From Porticoccus sp950063125 (GTDB taxonomy: Bacteria; Pseudomonadota; Gammaproteobacteria; Pseudomonadales; Porticoccaceae), in NCBI RefSeq assembly GCF_963973895.1, contig NZ_CAXBBF010000001.1: a stretch of 64,000 nt of DNA, one strand, 5' to 3'. Position numbers and translations under genes: made by a program. The notes beneath the pieces are model-generated. The model had not been told where the DNA came from. It saw only the letters and a list, made by a program, of their open reading frames with translations, and made no database searches. Below, piece by piece: positions 59,905-64,000 of this stretch. Position 1 is the first letter of the stretch, and every line of letters starts with the position of its first letter.

Positions 59905-60615
59905 TTATGGCACGCTTACAGTCCCGTCGAAATTGGCAATACCCTCCACCTGCTGGTTGCTGCTCAGGTTTGTTACCCGCACACGTTCACCAGCTGTGGC
60001 GTCTCCCAAGGCCTTGCCCTGCATTCGCACCTGCAGATTGCCGGCGCCGGCAACCAGTGTGACCTGTTGGCCCCGTTTGATTACTTTCGGGGGTCTGAGT
60101 TGATTGACTCCTATTGTGGAGCCAGCGTCGAGTGATCTCGTTAGCTCCATCCCGATAATCTGCTCCACTTCGTAGACAACGCCACTGATGGCCGTATCGA
60201 TGGGCTGGTCAATAACAGTGAGATCGGCCTCGCTGATTATAGTGTTGCGTGCCAATGGTCTTGCCAACACCGGTACCGCCCGTTGTGCAGAGATATGTGC
60301 GCGCACATAAATTGTCCAGGGTTGGCTGGACGCACAGCGCACACCAACATTAACGGCACCGAGGGAAGGGGCTCCCGGCGGCATAAAGGTATCCAGAGGT
60401 TGTTCGCAGCCGGGCAACCTTAGTCGTTCATCCAGAGAGCGAACCCGGACCTTCACATTGTCATAGCCGAGAGCCTGAGCTCTTCTTTTACCGGCAAGAA
60501 CAACGGTATCCGTGATGCTTTGCAAAGATTGATTACCCTGATTTGAAAAAGCTCCCTGGCAGATAGCTGACAGTAGCAGGCAGGGTAACAACTGGAAGCG
60601 CCAAATTTTTGTCAT
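59905..60615 (-). CDS. flgA: Flagellar basal body P-ring formation chaperone FlgA
   Basis: A 236-aa periplasmic protein with a signal peptide (about 1-24). The SAF domain (about 110-175) reads AVPVLARPLARNTIISEADLTV, and the C-terminal part VIKRGQQVTLVAGAGNLQVRMQGKAL is typical of FlgA. It assists P-ring assembly from FlgI. ATG 60615 is used; an in-frame ATG 39 bases upstream lies inside the sigma-54 promoter and so would not be transcribed. Confidence 0.93.
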   Translation of the reverse strand: MTKIWRFQLLPCLLLSAICQGAFSNQGNQSLQSITDTVVLAGKRRAQALGYDNVKVRVRSLDERLRLPGCEQPLDTFMPPGAPSLGAVNVGVRCASSQPWTIYVRAHISAQRAVPVLARPLARNTIISEADLTVIDQPIDTAISGVVYEVEQIIGMELTRSLDAGSTIGVNQLRPPKVIKRGQQVTLVAGAGNLQVRMQGKALGDATAGERVRVTNLSSNQQVEGIANFDGTVSVP

Positions 60616-60648
60616 TTGCTCTGGAAAATAATGAGTTCCCCCTCGTTT

Positions 60649-60666
60649 AAGCATTAACCGTGCCAG
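60649..60666 (-). promoter_or_regulatory. Sigma-54 promoter of flgA
   Basis: On the minus strand TGGCACGGTTAATGCTT: the invariant GG (-24) and GC (-12) are 12 bases apart and all core positions but one match TGGCACG-N4-TTGCT. It lies about 35 bases before the flgA ATG. Confidence 0.85.
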
Positions 60667-60774
60667 TTGTCATGGGCGGCAAACTTTGCCGCCGGGGTGA
60701 AGGGTTGCCGATGGATCGGCTGTCAGTGTTGCCGTTATTTTATTTAAGTCATTGAAATAAAATAATTAAATATG

Positions 60775-60791
60775 TTGGCACGCAATCTGTA
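60775..60791 (+). promoter_or_regulatory. Sigma-54 promoter of flgB operon
   Basis: TTGGCACGCAATCTGTA: the -24 element TTGGCACG is perfect and the spacing is right, but the -12 GC is GT. It lies 27 bases upstream of flgB, and GAGG for translation follows. Together with the flgA site it forms a divergent pair in about 200 bases. Confidence 0.7.
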
Positions 60792-60817
60792 TAGGAAAAG
60801 GGTAGAGGTTTGAATAA

Positions 60818-61201
60818 ATGAATGTAATTGACAAAGTTTTTGGTATCTCTCCGTCGGTCCTGGCGCTGCGTTCGCAGCGTACAGAAATGATCTCCGCGAA
60901 TCTGGCCAATGCGGATACTCCTGGGTACAAGGCAAAAGACATTGATTTTCAGGCTGCGCTTGGTCGGGCCACAGGGGACTACGAATTGTTGCAAACCAAT
61001 AAAGCCCACATGACCGTGAACGGTATCGATAAGGAAGAGGGGATGTACCGGGTCCCTATTCAGCCGTCACTGGACGGGAATACGGTTGAAACAGATCGTG
61101 AACATGGGGCGTTTATGGAGAACGCGATTCGCTATCAGGCCAGTCTTGATTTCCTTGATGCGCGGATTAAATCCACATTGCAGACGCTGCGTGGAGAGTG
61201 A
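60818..61201 (+). CDS. flgB: Flagellar basal body rod protein FlgB
   Basis: A 127-aa proximal rod protein. The conserved N-terminal NLANADTPGYKAKDIDF lies at about residues 28-44 and the C-terminal rod segment ENAIRYQASLDFLDARIKSTL near 103-123. Standard length. First gene of the flgBCDEF operon; its stop is just before the flgC start. Confidence 0.95.
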   Translation: MNVIDKVFGISPSVLALRSQRTEMISANLANADTPGYKAKDIDFQAALGRATGDYELLQTNKAHMTVNGIDKEEGMYRVPIQPSLDGNTVETDREHGAFMENAIRYQASLDFLDARIKSTLQTLRGE

Positions 61202-61203
61202 CT

Positions 61204-61617
61204 ATGAGCCTGTTTAATGTCTTTGATATTTCCGGTACGGCCCTCTCCGCACAGAGTGTCAGGTTAAACGCCATTTCGAGCAATATGGCAAATGCCGACG
61301 TGGTGAGTGGCAGTGCAGAGACTGCATACCGGGCAAGATACCCGGTTTTTACTTCTGCTTACGATGCCGTAAGTGGCAATAGTGACGCAGTTGGTGTGCG
61401 GGTTTCCGGAATGGTGGAATCCAAGCTTGCGGCCCGTCAGGAATACATGCCGTCACATCCGATGGCGGACGAAAACGGTTTTATCTACATGTCCAACGTC
61501 AACATCGTAGAAGAGATGGCAAATATGATCTCTGCCTCCCGCTCCTATCAAAGCAGTGTCGAGGCAATGAATACAACCAAACAGCTGATCCTCAGGACCT
61601 TGAGTCTGGGTCGTTAA
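61204..61617 (+). CDS. flgC: Flagellar basal body rod protein FlgC
   Basis: A 137-aa proximal rod protein with MSLFNVFDISGTALSAQSVRLN at the N-terminus and VNIVEEMANMISASRSYQSSVEAMNTTKQL at the C-terminus, both typical of the FlgC rod core. ATG 61204, preceded by GGAGAG, is used rather than GTG 61198. Confidence 0.95.
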   Translation: MSLFNVFDISGTALSAQSVRLNAISSNMANADVVSGSAETAYRARYPVFTSAYDAVSGNSDAVGVRVSGMVESKLAARQEYMPSHPMADENGFIYMSNVNIVEEMANMISASRSYQSSVEAMNTTKQLILRTLSLGR

Positions 61618-61643
61618 GCGATAAGCGTCAGGAAGAAATGATT

Positions 61644-62318
61644 ATGAGTAGCGTAGCCAGTCTGTCAGAGCTTTTCCCCAGCACAGTGCAAGGGGAAACC
61701 ATTAAGAATAATCCCAATGAACTGGGACAGGAAGATTTTATGACGCTGCTGGTTACGCAGCTTGAGAATCAGGACCCAACCAAGCCCATGGATAATTTGG
61801 AATTTATCAGTCAGCTTGCCCAGTTTGGCACTGTGTCGGGTATTCAGGACCTGCAGGGCGGGTTTAGTGGCTTGTCGTCAGTTTTGTCTGGAAGTCAGGC
61901 TTTGCAGGCGGCAGGTTTGGTGGGGCAAGAGGTCTCCACCAGTTCAAACATGGGTTATCTGGCTGAAGAGGGTGGTGAGCTCAACGCTACGGTTGCTCTG
62001 CCTGGAGATGCCACCAGTTTGAAGCTCTACGTTCAGGACGAGAGTGGTCAGCTCATCTATAGCAGATCTTTCGGTACGACTGAGCAGGGCAACCTGAACG
62101 TCAGCTGGGATGGCACAGATGCTGAGGGTAATACCGTTGCGCCCGGCCGCTATCGTTTGAGCGCGGAGGCGTGGATAGGTGGTCAGAACGAAGCCGTGTC
62201 GGTTTATCCCCGCCAGCGGGTGGAGTCAGTCAGTGTGGCTGGCGACGGTAGTGGCGTATTGCTAAACCTGGCGGATGGTAGCCAGGTCTCGACATCATCC
62301 GTTAAAAGCTTTCATTAA
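61644..62318 (+). CDS. flgD: Flagellar hook assembly protein FlgD
   Basis: A 224-aa hook-cap scaffolding protein. The N-terminal segment LGQEDFMTLLVTQLENQDPTKPMDN (about 25-50) is the FlgD hallmark; the C-terminal half is a beta-rich FlgD Ig/Tudor-like domain (WDGTDAEGNTVAPGRYRL near 150-167). AGGAAG precedes ATG 61644 at a better distance than ATG 61638. Confidence 0.95.
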   Translation: MSSVASLSELFPSTVQGETIKNNPNELGQEDFMTLLVTQLENQDPTKPMDNLEFISQLAQFGTVSGIQDLQGGFSGLSSVLSGSQALQAAGLVGQEVSTSSNMGYLAEEGGELNATVALPGDATSLKLYVQDESGQLIYSRSFGTTEQGNLNVSWDGTDAEGNTVAPGRYRLSAEAWIGGQNEAVSVYPRQRVESVSVAGDGSGVLLNLADGSQVSTSSVKSFH

Positions 62319-62360
62319 ATAAATCTGGAAATTCAGTGACGCAAGGTCAGGAGATAAAAC

Positions 62361-63626
62361 ATGGCATTTGATACAGCAGTATCGGGCATCAAGGCGGCAA
62401 GCGCGGATTTGGGGGTGGTCGGTAACAATATTGCAAACAGTTCCACTACCGGCTTCAAGTTATCACGGGCAGAATTTTCTGATGTGTATGCCACCAGCCT
62501 GTTGGGTGCTGGTGGTAATGCCATTGGTAAAGGCGTCAGCCTGGCGGGAGTAACCCAGGAATTTACCCAGGGGAATATCAGCTTCACCAACAATGCGCTT
62601 GATCTGGCCATTAACGGTAGCGGGTTCTTTTTGCTGAGCGATGAGGGCGCGTCGACTTATACCCGTGCGGGCAACTTTCAGGTGAACCGTGAAGGTCTCA
62701 TTGTGACGAGCGAAGGCCAGAGGCTCCAGGCTTTTCAAGCCGACAACCAGGGAAATATCAACGGACAGTTGGGAGATTTACAGTTGGACACCTCCCTGAT
62801 TGAGCCGAACCCCACTGGTTCAGTAGACATTACGCTAAACCTTGACTCGCGAGAGACTGCACCGCTGGTTCCTTTTGGCGGGCCTTTCGATGCTTTTGCT
62901 GTACCCCCCACCAGTCCTGACAGTAATTCTTTCAATGCTACCAGCTCTACAACGATTTACGACGAGCTGGGCAACCCTCACGTGTTAAGTACGTTTTTTG
63001 TGAAAACATCAACGGCTAACCAGTGGGAAGTTCATACGCTGGTTGATGGTGTGACAACGTCTGGACCGGATACGCTGACGTTCCAGTCAAACGGTCAATT
63101 TGATCCTGCCACCTTGCCGGTAGAGGTCAATGTTGCTGGTTGGACACCCCTTAATTCTGATGGCGCGCCCACGGGTGCCAACGCCCAGAGTTTCACTGTT
63201 TCCCTATCCAATGGCACTCAGTTCGGGTCTGATTTTGCAGTTAGCACGATTGTTCAGGACGGCTTTACTACGGGCCAGCTGCGTGGGCTGGAAATTGATA
63301 GTACCGGGGTTGCCTTTGCCCGTTACACCAATGGCCAGGCTCGCGCACTGGGACAGGTGGCTATTGCAGGGTTTGCCAACCCAAATGGTCTCCAACCTCT
63401 CGGCGGTACCAGTTGGGCGGAGACTTTCTCATCTGGTGCGGCAACCCTGGGTGAACCTGGCAGCTCCGGGTTGGGGGTGATTCAGTCCGGGGCGCTGGAA
63501 GATTCCAATGTGGAAATTACCGAGCAGTTAGTGAATATGATTATTGCCCAGCGCAATTTTCAGGCAAATGCCCAGGTGATTCAGACAGAAGATGCGATTA
63601 CACAAACCGTTATTAATCTCCGCTAG
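62361..63626 (+). CDS. flgE: Flagellar hook protein FlgE
   Basis: A 421-aa hook subunit. The N-terminal rod-like motif NNIANSSTTGFKLSRAEFSD (residues 22-41) and the C-terminal EDSNVEITEQLVNMIIAQRNFQAN (about 382-405) are typical, with a FlgE beta domain between. Length is within the usual range. It follows flgD by 42 bases. Confidence 0.95.
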   Translation: MAFDTAVSGIKAASADLGVVGNNIANSSTTGFKLSRAEFSDVYATSLLGAGGNAIGKGVSLAGVTQEFTQGNISFTNNALDLAINGSGFFLLSDEGASTYTRAGNFQVNREGLIVTSEGQRLQAFQADNQGNINGQLGDLQLDTSLIEPNPTGSVDITLNLDSRETAPLVPFGGPFDAFAVPPTSPDSNSFNATSSTTIYDELGNPHVLSTFFVKTSTANQWEVHTLVDGVTTSGPDTLTFQSNGQFDPATLPVEVNVAGWTPLNSDGAPTGANAQSFTVSLSNGTQFGSDFAVSTIVQDGFTTGQLRGLEIDSTGVAFARYTNGQARALGQVAIAGFANPNGLQPLGGTSWAETFSSGAATLGEPGSSGLGVIQSGALEDSNVEITEQLVNMIIAQRNFQANAQVIQTEDAITQTVINLR

Positions 63627-63643
63627 CAGGTAGTGATTGAGCC

Positions 63644-64000
63644 ATGGATCATTTCGTCTATATAGCCGCTTCCGGTGCCAGGGAAACCATGCTGGCTCAG
63701 GCAGCGAATAGCCATAACCTGTCCAACGCGTCGACCACCGGTTTTCGTGCTGATCTGGTTGCGGCGCGCAGCGCTTATCTCTCGGGTGCCGGTCATGAGA
63801 GTCGCGCTTATGCAGGAATCAGGAGCCAGGGAGTCGATTTTCGTGAAGGTGTGATTACCGCCACCGGCCGTGATCTGGATGTGGCGATCAATGGCGAAGG
63901 CTGGATGGCGGTACAGGCCCCGGATGGTTCAGAAGCGCTGACTCGACGTGGCGACCTGCGTATCGATTCGTTCGGTCAGTTAACCAACGGTGCCGGGCAA
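63644..64000 (+). CDS. flgF: Flagellar basal body rod protein FlgF (partial)
   Basis: The first 119 codons of a distal rod protein; the frame is open at the window end. MDHFVYIAASGARETMLAQA with SHNLSNASTTGFRADL and LDVAINGEGWMAVQAPDG are typical of FlgF. ATG 63644 lies 17 bases after flgE. flgG and later genes would lie outside the window. Confidence 0.94.
   Translation, partial: MDHFVYIAASGARETMLAQAANSHNLSNASTTGFRADLVAARSAYLSGAGHESRAYAGIRSQGVDFREGVITATGRDLDVAINGEGWMAVQAPDGSEALTRRGDLRIDSFGQLTNGAGQ

Overview
The window is chromosomal DNA from a free-living, probably marine, flagellated gammaproteobacterium. The evidence is the gene content: prfC, YbiT-type ABC-F, RNase R-RlmB, rpsF-rpsR-DUF2232-rplI-dnaB, panC-panD, a PA4780-type RIO kinase and a Pseudomonas-like flgA/flgM/flgN/flgZ arrangement. 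Several Na+ or anion transporters (NhaD, two SulP, SLC13, a full Mrp-type antiporter operon) fit a saline habitat. The exact genus cannot be read from the sequence. I see no rRNA, no CRISPR array, no insertion sequence and no prophage; one tRNA-Leu(CAG) is present. Coding density is high and the coding style is even throughout, so most of the window looks like core genome.

Layout. 1-2.7 kb, minus strand: a SulP anion transporter cut by the window edge, with a promoter about 280 nt upstream of its start, and nhaD. 3.2-12 kb, plus strand: prfC, a small HAMP protein, a TSUP permease / orphan / AI-2E transporter operon, an O-methyltransferase, purT, an SLC13 permease and a DUF1622 protein. 12-14.8 kb: an mscS channel gene bounded by two copies of the 3' end of selO. 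15-21 kb: a cyclic-nucleotide-binding protein, an RND pump (adaptor plus permease), a UDG-like protein. 21-22.4 kb: an HD-GYP protein. 22.4-27.5 kb: a five-gene minus-strand operon (APC permease, quinone oxidoreductase, YciH, S9 peptidase, GreB). 27.7-30 kb: a voltage-gated-type K+ channel and cardiolipin synthase. 30-32.5 kb: an RHH regulator divergent from a second SulP transporter. 32.5-33.3 kb: about 0.8 kb with no recognisable gene. 33.3-40.7 kb: a nine-gene Mrp-type cation/H+ antiporter operon. 40.8-46.3 kb: RIO kinase, YbiT, ArsC and a TMEM64-flavoprotein fusion. 46.5-47.7 kb: tiny genes, a Rnk/GreA-C protein and tRNA-Leu. 47.9-56.3 kb: the rnr-rlmB, rpsF-rpsR-rplI-dnaB and panC-panD blocks. 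56.5-64 kb: PilZ-like and GGDEF proteins and the start of a flagellar cluster (flgZ-flgN-flgM and flgA leftward, flgBCDEF rightward, the last gene cut by the window end).

The observations most worth following are: the mscS segment framed by a functional and a decayed selO 3' end; the Mrp operon, in which the MrpA C-terminal modules are fused to MrpB, three MrpD/NuoL-like subunits are present, a small uncharacterised membrane protein is translationally coupled inside the operon, and the MrpB-type gene appears to start at an ATC codon; the RHH regulator with a two-copy operator-like repeat next to the second SulP gene; the long leader of the first SulP gene; and a readable flagellar promoter set (two divergent sigma-54 sites and a sigma-28 site before flgM). 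None of these proves a wholly new system; the Mrp operon and the selO/mscS locus come closest.
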